Part shown: piece by piece, positions 1 through 13,249 of the stretch
Position numbering within the stretch: position 1 is the stretch's first letter
Layout of the letters: the number at the start of each line of letters is the position of its first letter
Assembly (NCBI GenBank): GCA_022419385.1
Contig: JAJUBI010000006.1
Location: 4,464,001-4,528,000, forward strand
Direction of reading: 5' to 3'
Length of the DNA stretch: 64,000 bases
DNA from: Paraconiothyrium sp. Pb-2020
Lineage: Eukaryota; Ascomycota; Dothideomycetes; Pleosporales; Didymosphaeriaceae
Position numbers and translations under genes: made by a program
The notes under the pieces: model-generated
What the model saw: only the letters and a program-made list of their open reading frames with translations
Told to the model about the DNA's origin: nothing
The model's database searches: none

Positions 1-1682
1 ACAGGAAGCGCAAAGGAACTTGAAATCTTCCGCCTCTGCCCGCTTCGAAGATATACCGTGACAGGTTGAGTGTTGCCACACGCCGCAGCCGTCCTTCTCG
101 TCGCACTGGATCTGGGGTTTGCCGTCGTCAATGCACTCCCCGTTAAGTCCGCATTTCTCACAGTCAAAAAGCCAGTATTCCTTTTCTTTGAGTTTCTCCA
201 GGTCTCTCTTAGCCTTCTTCATCTGTGCTGTAAGGTGGCGTTCGGATAGCCTGGCCTCTTCGGATGCGAGCCTCTTCTCGTCTTCCTCCAACTTGCGGAC
301 ATTCTCCTCTTGTAGGATCTTTTGGGCCTCGCGCTCGCGGATGCGTTGCTCTCGTGTTTGCCGACGAGACTCGTGCGCCTGCGGTGTATTAGTCGAAGCG
401 CCAAGAAGTCTCTTTGATACTTACCTCCTCCATGTTGCGCTGCCTGTCTTGCTCCGCCTTTGCCATGGCAATCTCCTCTTGTCGCTTCCTGGCTGCCTCC
501 TCGGCCTCCTCGATCTCCCTTTGCTTGTCCATCTTTGCGGATATTCTCGACGAGCGTTTGGCAGTAGCGAGCTTTTGGAGCGTTTCCAGTTCCCTCATCT
601 TCTTGGCTTCCTTCCTTGCCTGGGCTTCTGCCACCTTGGCGAGTTCTGGTATGATTTCTGCTTCTATATCCTTGTACAACTGCTTTTCATCAGGGTGACG
701 ACTTTTGCGTATGCCGGCCAGGAACTCTTGGTAGTCTTCGTAGGTAATGCAGACACATTCCCACTTCATACCGCCAAAGCCATCGTCCTCGGGCTCCTCA
801 TCGATCGGGAGCTCAGTCGCATCATCAACCCCCTCAGGCTCCTCAGGTTCTGGCGTCGAAGTCTTCCTCCTCTTGGAGGTCCGTGACGAGCGGGATTTGC
901 GTGCTTTGGCTTTCGTCTTGGCTTTTTGGGGAGGCGGCGGAGGCGGCGGGTCGGTCCGGCGATACATGCGCATGTCGTCGAGCACGAAAAGTGTACGACC
1001 TTTGGAATCGTATCCGAACGGGTTGAAGCGCTGCAGCAGTGGTCAGACGTATGTGTTACAGGGCAAGTACTGGGGCTTACCCATTCTATCTGTTCGTGCT
1101 CAGTCGGATTGAGCCGTTCCCTGATTGTATTTGGGTTGTTCAGCGTCCAAACGGATAGCTGTTGGAGCACTTTGATCTTGGTGAAGATGTCGAAGTCGTC
1201 AAACTTGTTGGGGTCCTCCTCAGTGCCGAAGGGGTTGTGCGCCGGGGCTTTTGCCACGAATTGGCGCCGTGTGTATTCATCAAAGATCTCGGGCCTGTGT
1301 ATGTGTCAGTGCCTGTGTAGGCTAGTGGGAAGATATGAGCGTACGTGAGGCCTTTGTGCGACGAGACGTGCTTGAGGAGGGCGAGGCCAATAGCGGCCAG
1401 TTGTGCCGAGGCCTGTGGCTTGAGGCATTCCGTCTCTAATTCCTATGCGATCGTTAGCATCCAATGCGCAAAGCCTGGGCCGTATGCTTTGTGAGCGCAC
1501 TGGGCGCAAATGCGTACCTCGATACCGAAGTCCTCGTCGATTTTGAGAGCCCCTTTGAAGAGAAAGATATATTGTGCCAAATTGGCGAACTGCCACATAT
1601 TGCGTAGCTTTTGCAGTGTCGTCGGCTCCTCGACAGGTGCGTCCGTCTCCATCTCGTCCCGACCGCGCTTCCTCGCGACCAT
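1..1682 (-). CDS. DDT/WHIM and PHD-finger chromatin protein, 3' end beyond window
   Basis: Partial gene read right to left in five exons: 1682-1518, 1442-1345, 1294-1081, 1030-425 and 378 to beyond base 1. The joined frame begins MVARKRGRDEMETDAPVEEP. It then has a DDT-like segment (LRNMWQFANLAQYIFLFKG), a WHIM-like segment (NPFGTEEDPNKFDDFDIFTK, then RFNPFGYDSKGRTLFVLDD) and an acidic/Lys-rich linker with a proline run. A long charged coiled coil follows. At the window edge there is a PHD zinc finger (CEKCGLNGECIDDG ... CDEKDGCGVWQHSTCHGI ... FLCASC). DDT, WHIM and PHD modules together are known from nuclear chromatin-remodelling or histone-reading proteins; a chromatin role is inferred from that. 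An upstream in-frame TTG at 1718 is not a credible start. Its promoter side faces Cch1. The C-terminus is not visible. Confidence 0.8.
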
Positions 1683-2988
1683 TTTGGCGGAGCGAGCCAG
1701 ACGGCGACGCGTCTCCAAGGGCGGGTAGCTCGAGCGAAGTGGCGTGGAAGGGGAAACCGGAGTAAAGGCCTACTTGCGCGGCGCGTGCAAAGTAGAAATA
1801 TGGCGAGCAAGTGGGCGGGTTTCTGAGCGGTTCGTGTTTGTGAGGTCGGCCAGGAACGTGATTGACACCGAAAGGATGATTGCACTTTACCGCGGCGATT
1901 CGCGCTAGTCGTTTTCGGAAAATGTGCATCATCGAGCGTGGGACGTGGGCCTCTTAGCCTCGACATCAGCGCGACGACACTTTTACTCAAAATGTGAAGT
2001 GCTTTTGGAACCAGACCCATCTGCCTCACTCCATATCCCCGGGCTCTTCCACTTGTCGGCGATTGCTCAAGACCTCGGTACAATCGATGTTGCTTGCGGC
2101 TGTCCTGCAAAACAGGGGATAAAGATGGGGCTGAGTCCCCACAGCTGATGATGTGGGTGTTGTAGCGTCTATCATCTGGTGTTGAGATGTGCTTGTTCGT
2201 CTACCTACACGAAGAATACAAATTTACTGATTCCGACCTGCTTTAGTGATTAGTTGTGTCTTGGATATCGGGCCGGCTGAGCACGCGTCCTTTCATAGGA
2301 ACAACTGAAAAACCGCATACACGTGTTGGTGATCACCTTGTTGATGAGTACTGAGTATTCCATTCTCTAGACTAGCATGAGATAGAAGTATATTACTTTC
2401 TGCTGGTGAAGAAGTGTCATGACACGCAGTGGACTAATCAGTGTGTCAACCCGCGACACGGTGTGTGGCAGAGTGCACCTCCACTCAGAGAGATGTTCAG
2501 TCAAGATGAGTGTTGTCGATCAAGACGCTCCGTGAGCATCCAGATGCGAAAATATTCTGCGACCATCGTGAAGCTGGCAGGCACAGGTTGCACCGCCGCG
2601 GCAGCTAAAAATACGCGGGTTGATGCCGAGGGCGCGGTTATCTGCAGGTATTAGGGCTGGATCCGCCTTGGCTCGGGTTAAACGGCTGGGATTGGGGGTC
2701 GCGCTTCAGGGCAGCGCAGCCGTGGCTAGTACGAGTTATCGAACCTCCAGGACCCGCATCTGACAGCTCGCAACGTTTCCTACATTCTCGCCGTGACCGC
2801 ATCCCGCCCGTTTTCCGCGCTTCCTTTGCACCGCTCCGTCTGCCGTGCCGTCGCTCGCTCGCCCGCTCCACCTCGCCGCCGCGCCCCTCGTACCGCGCCC
2901 GTATAATCCCTAATTGCATGCTCGCACCGCATGAGCTGAAGCGCGACTCGATGTAGATTGCGCACCACGCACGAGCACCATCGCTCCA
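1683..2988. other. Intergenic region between divergent genes
   Basis: About 1.3 kb between the divergent PHD-finger and Cch1 genes. It should hold both promoters. I see no credible coding exon and no clear TATA box. The stretch at 2790-2920 is C-rich on the + strand (many CCG/CGC/CTC words), as is common just upstream of fungal start sites. Confidence 0.5.
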
Positions 2989-5900
2989 ATGTCCTCTCCT
3001 GACCCTCATAACAACCACCGCCGAAGCCAGACACACCAGTCAATACCCTTAAGAGACCTCCATCGCCCGCCGGACGAGCACCATGGAGCGAGGCAGCAGG
3101 GGGCGCAGCAGCATCGCAGAACCCTGAGCGACCGAGGACGACAACTGCTGAGACACTCTGGATCGCTGGCTTCGGGCCAGCCCTGGGGCTCGCAGTATGC
3201 GCCCATAGCGGAGACTTCGCCCAGCCCAACGCGCACGCGCGGTCCCCATGTCGACACCGCAGCCGGCGCATCTCAACGGCCGGCACATGTCGAGGAAGAT
3301 GGGGACTACTCACCCGTGGACATTGGCGCTTTCCAAGCTGCTATCGGCTTCTCAGGCCTGGGCTTCCAGGGCGAGACATCCCCGCCATTGCCCCCTCCCA
3401 TGACGTCCGCGCAATCATATCCCCAATACGGCAGCGACCCTTATCTGACCAGGAGCACCTCAGAGGACCACGGCTTCTTTTCCCCATCTGCATACGACGA
3501 TAGAGACACAGCACGCTTGACCGATGCGCGCAACCTACAACCTATAAGTGGTGCCGCAGCCCCCCTTCCCACCACACCGGGTGATCGTTCCAGCTTCCAG
3601 AGCGTACGGTTCCTCACACCGGGTGGACCCACCACTGGACCTGGACTAGGGCATGATCTTGAGCAGCATTCACCGGGTGGCCTCCGGACGTCCACCGGCC
3701 GGAAGCGGTCGCTCTCGCCTGGTAGCATCGAGTCGCCGCTGCATCGCGCAGGAACCATGATGCGGAACATGTCCCAGCGTGTTGTCAACATCAGTAATGA
3801 ACCTGAAATCGCTGAGCGAACCATGCGCAGAAAGTCCTCGGTGCGCCATCCCCAGGACCGCCTTCAGGAGCCGCCTTCGTTCCCAGCACTGCCAACATAC
3901 CTTCATGACGGTCCTTCTTCGCCGCTCGCCACCCCAATCGAGAAGCCACCCTCACCAACCCAGTCCTCGAAACCCAGCGCACGGTGGGACCGCCCATCAA
4001 ATCCCTTTCGTGGAAGGTCTTTGGGCATCTTCGGTCCGGACAACATGCTGCGCTTAAAGCTCAGTGACCTCCTGGTACACCCTGTTACTGAACCATTGCT
4101 TCTCGTGCTGATTGTCGTTCAAACCGTGCTCCTAGCCGTGGATGCAAGTGAAAACGTTTTCGTGCATCCTAGGGACGCGACATGGGGCTCTAACATCGAC
4201 TTTGCTTTGCTAGGATTGTTCGTCGTGTACACCATGGAAACCATCATTCGAATTATCGTGTCGGGCTTCATTATAAATGCTCCCGAGTATAGTACCATTA
4301 ATAGACAGGTCAGCTTTAGACAAGCCGTCATCGGCAATGCCCGCAAGCTGTTCGGGCCCCAGCGGGTGCCGTCGATCAGACGTGCCGATACCAACATCGA
4401 ACAGCAGATTCCCTCTGTTTTCCGAACCTTCACAACTGCACAAATGACTCCTGCTATTGGCCCTGGCAATGCAAGAGACCAGCAAAGGGCCCGGCTCGCG
4501 CACCGTGCGTATCTGCGTCATTCCTTCAACCGTACCGACTTCGTAGCCGTGGTCTCCTTCTGGATCTCGTTCGTCCTTAGCATTACCGGCGTCGAACACA
4601 GAAAGCACATTTACATCTTCAAGATGCTGAGTTGTCTGCGCATTATCCGTCTTCTCAACTTGACGAGTGGTACCTCAGTCATTCTACGAAGTTTGAAAAA
4701 AGCAGCGCCTTTACTCGTAAACGTTGCCTTCTTGATCAGCTTCTTCTGGCTTCTTTTTGCCATTGTCGGTGTTCAGAGCTTCAAATCGAGTTTCAGGAGA
4801 CACTGTGTCTGGATCGATCCCGAGGGTAAGAACAACTTTATAAACGAAGAGCAGTTCTGCGGTGGCCATCTCGATAACGTAACTGGCATACCCCAACCCT
4901 ACATTCAGGCTCCTGGAATGCCACCAGGAACCGACAAAGGTTACATCTGCCCGAGGGGCTCATTGTGCATAGAGGGTAAGAACCCTTACAACGGCACTCA
5001 GAGTTTCGACAACATCCTGCAATCCCTCCAATTGGTTTTCGTAATCATGTCCTCGAACACATACTCCGACTTGCTTTATACCATCGCAGACAGCGACTAC
5101 CTGATAGGAGCCCTGTTCTTTGCTGGCGCAATCCTCATACTGAGTCTTTGGCTTATATCTCTGCTCATCGCGGTCATTACGTCATCGTTCCAGATCATCC
5201 GTGAAGAGAGCAAGACAAGTGCCTTCACTGGCGAACAGATTGAAGAGGAAGATGCCGAGAACCTTCCGAAAGAACGCGTGAGCAACCTGAAAAAGCTGTA
5301 CAAGAAGACATCCTGGATTTGGATCCTGATCATCTCCTACGGGCTCATTGCCCAGGCCTTGAAAAGCGCAGACATGTCACCGTCACGAGCCAAATTGATT
5401 GACAGGTCTGAGATTGGGGTCACCCTTCTTTTAGTGCTTGAGATCATCATTCGGTTTGTCGTCGATTGGAGACATTTCTTCAAAAGCAAGCAGAATATCA
5501 CCGATCTGCTCATCGCGATTATCACGGCTGTCATTCAGATTCCGGCCATAAAAGATTCCCATGACGGACGAGCATACGCTTGGCTCTCCGTGTTTCAGAT
5601 CATCCGAATCTATCGAGTGGTCTTGGCCGTACCGATGACGCGAGAGCTTATTGTAAGTTGCGTCTTTCACAAAAGCCGTCTGTCACTAACGTCATAAGAT
5701 GATTGTCCTGGGAAATGTCGGCGGTCTGCTTAACCTGATCCTGTTTGTGTTCCTACTTACGTTCCTCGCCTCTATATTTGCGTCACAACTCTTTCGTGGA
5801 GAAATACAAGCCGAAGAAAGCGGCGACACCCTTGTGATATCCTTTTTCACGATATACAACTCTTTTCTCGGAATGTACCAGATACTCTCCAGTGAGAACT

Positions 5901-8900
5901 GGACAACTATAATGTACAGCGTCACCTCTTTTTCGGAAGAATGGGGAACTGCTTGGATCGGCGCCTCGTTCTGTATCCTATGGTTTATTTTCGCAAACTG
6001 TAAGTTGTCACGCCGTAGGTTACGACAGCGCTAACCACGTAAACAGTCATTGTCTTGAATATGTTTATTGCTGTCATTCAAGAGAATTTCGATGTCTCCG
6101 AAGATGAAAAGCGTCTACAGCAAGTCAAAGCGTTTCTGCAAAAGAAAGAACAGGGGTTCAACTCATCTGATGGGTAAGTCATTCTTTGTTGCTATAGAAA
6201 GTTTATACTAAGCTTTATAGCAACCTGTCACTCTCCTCTATCTTCAAATTGGGTCAGACCAGCCGGAAAGACCCGTTGGACTACGGATCTGCTGCCACCG
6301 AAATGCTTCTTAAAGACGCTGTAGTTAGGGATTTCCTTGATGAAGCAGACGCGGATGGAGACGAGAGTCCACATGAGGACCCGCAGCCTGGTATCCGACC
6401 AGCACCAACGATGGTTGGATCTGGTATAATGTCAACAATCTGGCAGCGATTCAAGCGGCGAATCAGCAACCATGAGCAGAATCCATTCTATGCTCCACTT
6501 GACTTTGGACGCGCTTATGAAGATCTCGATCCCAGGAGAATGGCTAAAGAGGTAGTTGATGCGACAGAAAGGAGAAAGAAGGCACAACGAGACTATCTTC
6601 GAAAGCATCCGAAGTACAATGTGTCGCTTTTCATATTCAAGCCCTACAACCCGGTTCGTAGGTTCTGCCAAAAGATCGTGGGTCCAGGTCGCGGTAAGGA
6701 TCGGATGGAAGGTATTGCCCCATCGGTGCCCATCTGGTACACATTTTCGGCTTTCATTTATGCGGCTATCATTGCAATGGTCCTTTTAGCCTGCGTAACG
6801 ACGCCTTTGTATCAGAGGGAGTACTTCAAGACCCACGAGTTTAGCGTCCGCAATTGGTTTGTTTGGACAGATATGGGCTTTGCCGTCTTGTTCACGGCGG
6901 AAGCTTTGATCAAAGTCATTGCAGACGGCTTCCTGTTCACGCCTAACGCTTACTTCCGAGGCTCTTGGGGTTTCATTGATGGTGTGGTGTTGATCACATT
7001 ATGGATTAACGTACTCACTTCGTTGCTCAACGAAGGTCAGATCACACGTACGGTTGGCGCTTTCAAAGCCCTACGTGCCTTGCGTCTCCTTAACATTAGC
7101 GACAGCGCGCGGGATCATTTCCACTCCCTCATCGTCCGCGGTTGGTGGAAGCTAATCTCGGTATGACTAGCCATACTTGACTATAAAGTGTGGCATTACT
7201 AACGTTGACAGGCCGCTTTCGTCTCGCTGAGCTTGCTCATTCCCTTTGCCATATACGGACTGAACTTGTTCGTTGGACGTATGCAATCGTGCAACGATGA
7301 CGGCTCCAACATTTTCGATTTGAACGACTGCGTCAATGAATACACTAGCAACCCGTTCAACGATGACTGGGATGTTCTTGCCCCGCGCCGCGCGTCGAAC
7401 CCTTTTTTTCATTTTGACAACTTCGGCAACTCGCTCTTTCTGCTCTTTCAGATTGTATCACAAGAAGGTTGGATCGATGTCATGTGGGCATCGGAACAAA
7501 TCACTGGCGTTTTCACTCAGCCAGCACCATTTGCTTCTCAAGGCAACGCTGTCTATTTCGTCATCTTCAACTTGCTCGGCGCCGTCTTCGTGTTGACGCT
7601 CTTTGTATCTGTCTTCATGCGCAACTACACAGAGCAGACGGGTGTTGCTTTCCTTACCACAGACCAGCGGTCATGGCTTGAGCTGAGGAAACTGCTCCGT
7701 CAAGTCTCCCCGTCGAAACGTCCGTCCTCGACAAAGGTGCGAGAGACATGGGAAGAGTGGTGTTACCGGCGTGCTGTCCGGAAGACTGGTGGCTGGCAAC
7801 GGTTCATAACAGGGTTGTTGCTTGCCCACCTGGTCCTCCTTTGCCTAGAGTGGTATCCCGGTCATGGCGTGTGGGAACAAGTACGCGACTACATCTTCCT
7901 CCTGTTCACGATCATATTCATCGCCAACGTGGTCATTCGAATCATCGGCCTGTCCTGGCATCGATTTCGCAAAAGCTCCTGGGACGTGTTCTCCATTTTC
8001 GCAGTGTCCGGTACATTTGTCACTTCGATTCTTCGGTTGACCAATTACAGCGAAAGAGTCTTCGCTCAACTCCATAAGCTAGGGCTGGTGTCGATTGCTC
8101 TGCTACTCATACCCAGAAACAACCAACTTGATCAACTCTTCAAAACGGCAGCGGCAAGTCTGGCATCCATCATGAACCTTTTAGCTACCTGGTTTGTGCT
8201 CTTCTTGGTGTACGCTATCGCACTCACTCAGACCTTCGGTCTGACGCGTTTCGGCGAGAATGAGACAGGAAACATCAACTTTCGCAGTGTGCCCAAAGCT
8301 CTCATTCTCCTCTTTCGAACAAGCACAGGTGAGGGCTGGAATCAGCTGATGGAAGATTTCGCGTCTGTCGACCATCCCTATTGCACCGAGGGAGAGCGAT
8401 ACTTTGAAAGCGATTGCGGCAGCCCGGAGTGGGCTCGCGCTCTGTTCGTGACTTGGAACATCCTGAGCATGTACATCTTTGTCAATCTCTTCGTGTCTTT
8501 GATATACGAAAGTTTCAGTTACGTGTATCAGCGAAGCAGTGGGCTGTCAGTCATCAGTCGAGAAGAAATCCGTCGCTTCAAGCAGGCCTGGGCAGAATTT
8601 GACCCTAACGGCACCGGCTTCATCTCCAAGGACGTTTTTCCCCGACTGCTTGGGGTAGGTGCAGCCGCAGAACTACATTGGACAATCGCTGACAGCTTGC
8701 TAGGAACTTTCTGGTATCTTCGAAATGCGTATCTACGACGGCGACTTCACTGTGGGTAGTCTGATTGAAGAGTGCAGCACAAACTCTAGGAGAACCTCAG
8801 GGCTACCCGTGCAAGGCCAGAAGGAACCTGTCGAGATCGATATCAAGAAACTCAACCAGCGCTTGGCCGAGCTTCCTGTTGCCGAGATTCGGCGCCGGCG

Positions 8901-9734
8901 ACAGCGCATGAACACCTTCTACGAGGAGGTGATAGTGTCAAGTGATCCCGACCGTGGTATCCAGTTCACTTCACTGCTGATGATCTTGGCGCATCACAAG
9001 GTTATCAACGATAACAAAAGCTTAAGGTAGGCATGTGAAGCCCTCGTGTACACATGTTGCTAACAAATCTCTTCAGATTAGAAGAATTCCTCCGACGCCG
9101 AGCACGCCTACAACGTGTAGAGGAGGCTGTGCGACGAAACGTCGTGGTCGGGTTCTTCGACACGCTTTACTGGTCGCGAAGATTCCGGCGCGTGCAGAAG
9201 CAAAAGGAACACGGCCGTATGACTGCTGTACCGCAATTCACAGTACCAGAAATCTTTATCGACGATGAAGATATAGCAGATGTGCACCGAGGGCAACATT
9301 CTGCCAATGGAAGTCCTATGTTGTCACCAGTGCATACGAACATGGACATGGCTGGCTGGCGAGCCTCAGGCAGCGATGCGCGGGCCCCTTCACCACCAGC
9401 CGACATGACGCTGAGGAGTCGAGCAAATTCGATACAGACGACACCACTCGGATCACCCACACGAGCTACTCCTCTCTCTCCCACACGCGCATCGCCGCAA
9501 GTGTCCCCCTTCTCACCACCACCGGATGGCGAGTGGCAATTCGCTTCGGCGCTCAGTCGACCTCCCAGCCCGCTCGAGGGCGAAGGAGAGCTCACGGCGC
9601 CGAGCCCAACCGGGAACCGTAGCAGGCAAAACAGCGCTGTCAGTGCAGCCGACGTTTTGGAGGTGCTCGACAACTCAGCCTGGGGCGAGAGTATCCGGAG
9701 GAGTTTCACGCAGCGGCGGTCGGGCGGGAGGTGA
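2989..9734 (+). CDS. cch1: Voltage-gated high-affinity calcium channel Cch1
   Basis: Seven exons: 2989-5652, 5699-5999, 6047-6173, 6221-7160, 7212-8654, 8704-9026 and 9077-9734. The joined frame is 2151 aa. Cch1 is the pore subunit of the plasma-membrane Ca2+ influx system that works with Mid1. The first ~350 residues are Ser/Pro-rich and cytosolic. Four six-helix repeats follow, with pore loops near residues 672 (SSNTYSDLLY), 953 (SSENWTTIMY), 1427 (SQEGWIDVMW) and 1715 (STGEGWNQLM). The filter therefore reads N-E-E-E, matching the fungal Cch1 pattern rather than animal EEEE. An EF-hand-like stretch (FDPNGTGFISKD, about 1808) lies after repeat IV, and the tail is Ser/Pro-rich. No disruption is seen. 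ATG 2989 is chosen because the N-terminal frame is open from there. Confidence 0.95.
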
Positions 9735-11376
9735 GCCGTCCGCTTTATTGGGTATTCCAAAAATGGTGCCCGTTTGTTGTCTCGAATGCGGATGATCTAC
9801 GATATGACGATGAGAGGGACAGCTGGTGCAGGGTCGCGGAAGGCGAGCCCTGCGTTGGCCTCAGAAAGGGTCGCAGGTGCCTGTACAGGGGCATCCTGCA
9901 CACACGAATACGGTTGCATTGACGTTTGGACCTCCTATTTGGGAATGGCGTAACAGCGGGGAGCAGCGCAAGAGAGGCATTTTTGGTGCATTCGGGATTT
10001 CTTCTGCTTTTGCGTTGATGCATTTATTGAGCGCATACACATGTGTCAACGACCTGGAATCACAGTTGATAGACGGTTTGAAGTTCCTTTGGGGGAAGGG
10101 CTTGCGGCGAGGTAATTGGGCGGTGGAGGAGCTCTTTTGTCCTTATTTTCGCAGGGGCTGCATAGCGACGGCGCTGGTTGGCAAGCATTGAGTACGCTCC
10201 AGCTCTTCATCAACTATTCATATTCTCTCGTCGACAAGTTTTGAATTGGTAGGCCAAACAGGCGTGTATGTTCGCGTGGACGCGTCTATTGCGGTCTGCA
10301 GTGGCTGCGCCCATGGTGAAACTCGGTTGGCGCATCTGGCGGGGGCTCTCAGACAGCTTGGCTGACGCGCGGGCCTCGCAGCTGGAGTCCTCGCTCCGGA
10401 CTTGAGACAGGCGAGATGGGCTGTCAGAGACACGGAGCGACTCAAATGCTCGGCTGACAAGCTTTTTACAGGCGGAGCTGCAGAGACGTGGTGCGCTAGA
10501 CGGCTGGTGGAGGTAAGGTAGTTTCTCCCTCGCTGGTGAGCCCACACAGGTACGGCACGCGTTTGTCGGGACGTCGACGGTCAGCCGGAGAGTTGCTGCC
10601 CTTGCTACAATGGCTTGACGGCCCCTGCAAGGCGCGCTCCACCTTGTGATGCGGTCGATTACGCAGCTCCGGTGGTGGTCGTGCCAGTGAGCAGGCTCCG
10701 GCGACGGAAATTATGCCCTCGCAACTGAGGGGACGAAGGATGCTTGTTCCGTTGCCAATTCTGGGCTGGCCAGGTATGTATCCTTCCGGGCGATCAAACA
10801 GGGAGTCTGTAAGGAAGCATGTTCGTTGAATGGCGCGCAGGGGTCGGCTTGTTTGAGCTTCGTGGTTCGTCTTGTGTGGTAGACTAGCGTTCGCTAGGCT
10901 GGCCCGGACGGCGTCTGATGAGCATGCAGCGCCCGTTTTACGTTGGCGGGCGAGCAGCGCAGAAGTGCTTAAACAAGTGTCCGTCCGCTGGGTGCTGGCT
11001 TGCTTTATTCATCCGTCCGAAATCACCTCCATTCGTTTCTGTCACTCTGTTCTTTGTTGCTCGACGCACGGAAGTCCTTTCGGTTGAGACACTGAGAGCT
11101 GGTTCACGTACATACATATCATACCTTGTATACCTTCTGGGAAGTTCAAACGTCGTGTAACGCTACACCGTGCACCCCGAGGATCTGCTTGAGACTTCAT
11201 CATCGACAAGACTCCACACTCTTTACGCTGGACAGCTGGACCTGTTGACGCTCACATTCGCTGCTCCAAAGCATACACTCAAAGACGACCTCGTACACGA
11301 GCTCATCTACCTCAATCAACCTCAAACAAATAATACACGACACCCTTGACCACTCAACCTCGAACCACCTACCAAA
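9735..11376. other. Long intergenic region
   Basis: About 1.6 kb between Cch1 and the small Ser/Arg-rich gene. Open frames here are short, of poor composition and on conflicting strands, so I call none. The last ~200 bases before 11377 are C/A-rich (CAAC, CTC, CCTC words), typical of a fungal 5' leader and promoter. Confidence 0.45.
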
Positions 11377-11757
11377 ATGGCCAACACCCGCACCAACCGC
11401 TTCTCTTTCGGCTCCCCCTCCCGCACTCCCAGCACCTCTCTCCGCCGCCTGCGCACCGCCTTCTCCCCAACCCGCTCCTCTCGCAGCATCTCGCCGTCGT
11501 CCACAGGCACCACTTCGCCTCTTGCCCGCGGCCGCGACCGCACCGGCTCCCCCGACAGCCACCGTAGCTCCGGCTCCATGAACAGCATCCGCGACATTCT
11601 GATGCTGCGCCACAAGCCGAGCGTGCTGGACCTTGAGATGGAAGAGGAGAAGCATCTTTTCTCGCACGAGCTGGACGTCCTAGAGCCCCGGCCGAGCCTG
11701 GGCGAGTGCAAGGGCGCCGGAGTCAGCATCTTCGAGGTCTTGGATGGCAAGTTTTAG
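11377..11757 (+). CDS. Small Ser/Arg/Pro-rich hypothetical protein
   Basis: Uninterrupted 126-residue frame starting at ATG 11377 in good context (CCAAAATGG). The first ~70 residues are low complexity, rich in Ser, Arg, Thr and Pro with SPTRSS and SPSRTPS words, so probably disordered and possibly phosphorylated. The last ~55 residues look more ordered: DILMLRHKPSVLDLEMEEEK, then an acidic/hydrophobic tail ending FEVLDGKF. There is no signal peptide, membrane helix or recognisable domain. A strong CT/CA-rich leader precedes the ATG. I do not recognise the family. Coding status rests on codon regularity, start context and the non-random C-terminal half. Confidence 0.6.
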   Translation: MANTRTNRFSFGSPSRTPSTSLRRLRTAFSPTRSSRSISPSSTGTTSPLARGRDRTGSPDSHRSSGSMNSIRDILMLRHKPSVLDLEMEEEKHLFSHELDVLEPRPSLGECKGAGVSIFEVLDGKF

Positions 11758-13249
11758 ATAGATGAGCGTGCGTATTGATTGGATCACGAGGCGTTCTTTG
11801 GGGCACTGTCATCAAGTGTGGGCAGTTCGCACTCACTAACTATGGCGTTGATTGGGCTTGGGTTCTGTTTACGATGTAAAGACAACAATTCTTCATTTAC
11901 CTATGTGTACTGTGACATAGGCACAGCTCGGCGAGGGCAAGAGGGAGACCGGTCGCAAGCTTCTCTGCGGCGGGTTGACGAGCTGGTTTTAACTTTCGAC
12001 GCGATGGAGAGGTATATACCCGGATTGGAACAGATTGGGTTTTTGGTGGGTAGTTTTTGAGGTGGATCTTTTGAATACAATTCATTCATTCATTACCATA
12101 CTTCTGCCTCGCTGCATTGCCTACCCACACTCAAGCGTTCCCTCAATCTACTTTGCGCACTTCCGCAATGGCCTTCACACCACCCTCGACGCCCAGCTAA
12201 AGCAAAGCCACCCTCCACGCACCCATCCACGTATTCTCCACGTACGTCTCCACTCCAAGCATCACCCCAGCCCTACGCATAGACTAATGTCCCCGACCCA
12301 AAATAACCGCACAACGCGCACACGTCACGCACGACTTCTACCACGATCAAGCATCACATCACCGCCAGCATAATCTCCCGCCTCGCGACAGCCCCAGGAA
12401 GTTTCCTTTGATATTATCCTGCACGTGCAGCCACTTTACCTGCTACGCTTGGCCGCGGGTCCTAGCGCGCATCGATAACAGCCCGCTATCTTAGTCTACC
12501 GCGCGCAGTCAGAAATTGCAGGGGAAATTATCGATGGGGCTAGTGAGGCTGGTTCATCAAGACTATTGTTGCGTGCCGTGGGAGAAATTTTAGAAGTGCC
12601 GGAGGAATTGATAAGATGTTTGTGGGGTGGGTGGGTGCGGAGTGGAGTTTGAACAAACTGCTGACTGCGCACGCCCGCCTCGGACTCCGCGGTGGACGTG
12701 CTATACGTAGGCACCTCATGTTATTAGTAGAGCTAAACTGTACTCACAGCTATCGAGCTAGAACTTTTGCGTTGTTTCACGCAGGTCGTACTCCTGGGAT
12801 ACCTCGGTCTGCGCTTCTTAAGGTCCCGGTCGCATGGACGTCCACGTCCTCAGCACGCGAGTCCGCAGCTTCCAGTCTTTTTCAAACGCGCATGACGACA
12901 AAAGGCTTCCCATCGGACTCGCTTCGGACTCTGCGTTGCGTACCTGACTAACCCATTCTGCCACGCCTACGTACGCATACACGTCCGAAAAAGGCCAGCG
13001 TCACGCTCGCCGTGTCTCGATGCGGAAATTGTGCTCTGCCTGTACTGCGGCGTGTTTCTTCCTAGAACACATTTTCCTCCATGAAGAAAAGATGGTTTTA
13101 GCCCCCGTCGTAAGGCAGACGTTCAAGATGCGTCCGGCTATCGATGGAATCGTTCCGACAATGCGGTTATGAGCTCCGAGGCGGCGGTAGCTTTAGCGCG
13201 CGCGACGGAGCGAGTTGAGGCGTCAAGACACCGCTGTTTGGCGCAGACG
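11758..13249. other. Gene-poor stretch, possible decayed coding patch
   Basis: No complete gene is supported. The + strand frame across about 12484-12648 reads like protein without a stop (contains GEIIDGASEAGSSRLLLRAV and EILEVPEELIRCLWGGWVRS). An ATG at 12167 opens a frame with interspersed stops. This could be the remnant of a small gene or an unrecognised spliced gene; I could not assign a family. The rest, including 12760-13170, shows nothing I can name. Confidence 0.3.

Noticed and set aside
119..886. Plus-strand 255-residue frame at left edge
   Set aside because: Antisense shadow of the PHD-finger gene; Ser/Leu-rich composition with no domain.
10210..10547. Two minus-strand frames of ~110 residues
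   Set aside because: Overlap each other in different frames, Arg/Ser/Ala-rich, no family or splice support.
11200..11750. Two minus-strand frames over the small Ser/Arg-rich gene
   Set aside because: Antisense of a biased coding region; the plus strand has a better start and leader.
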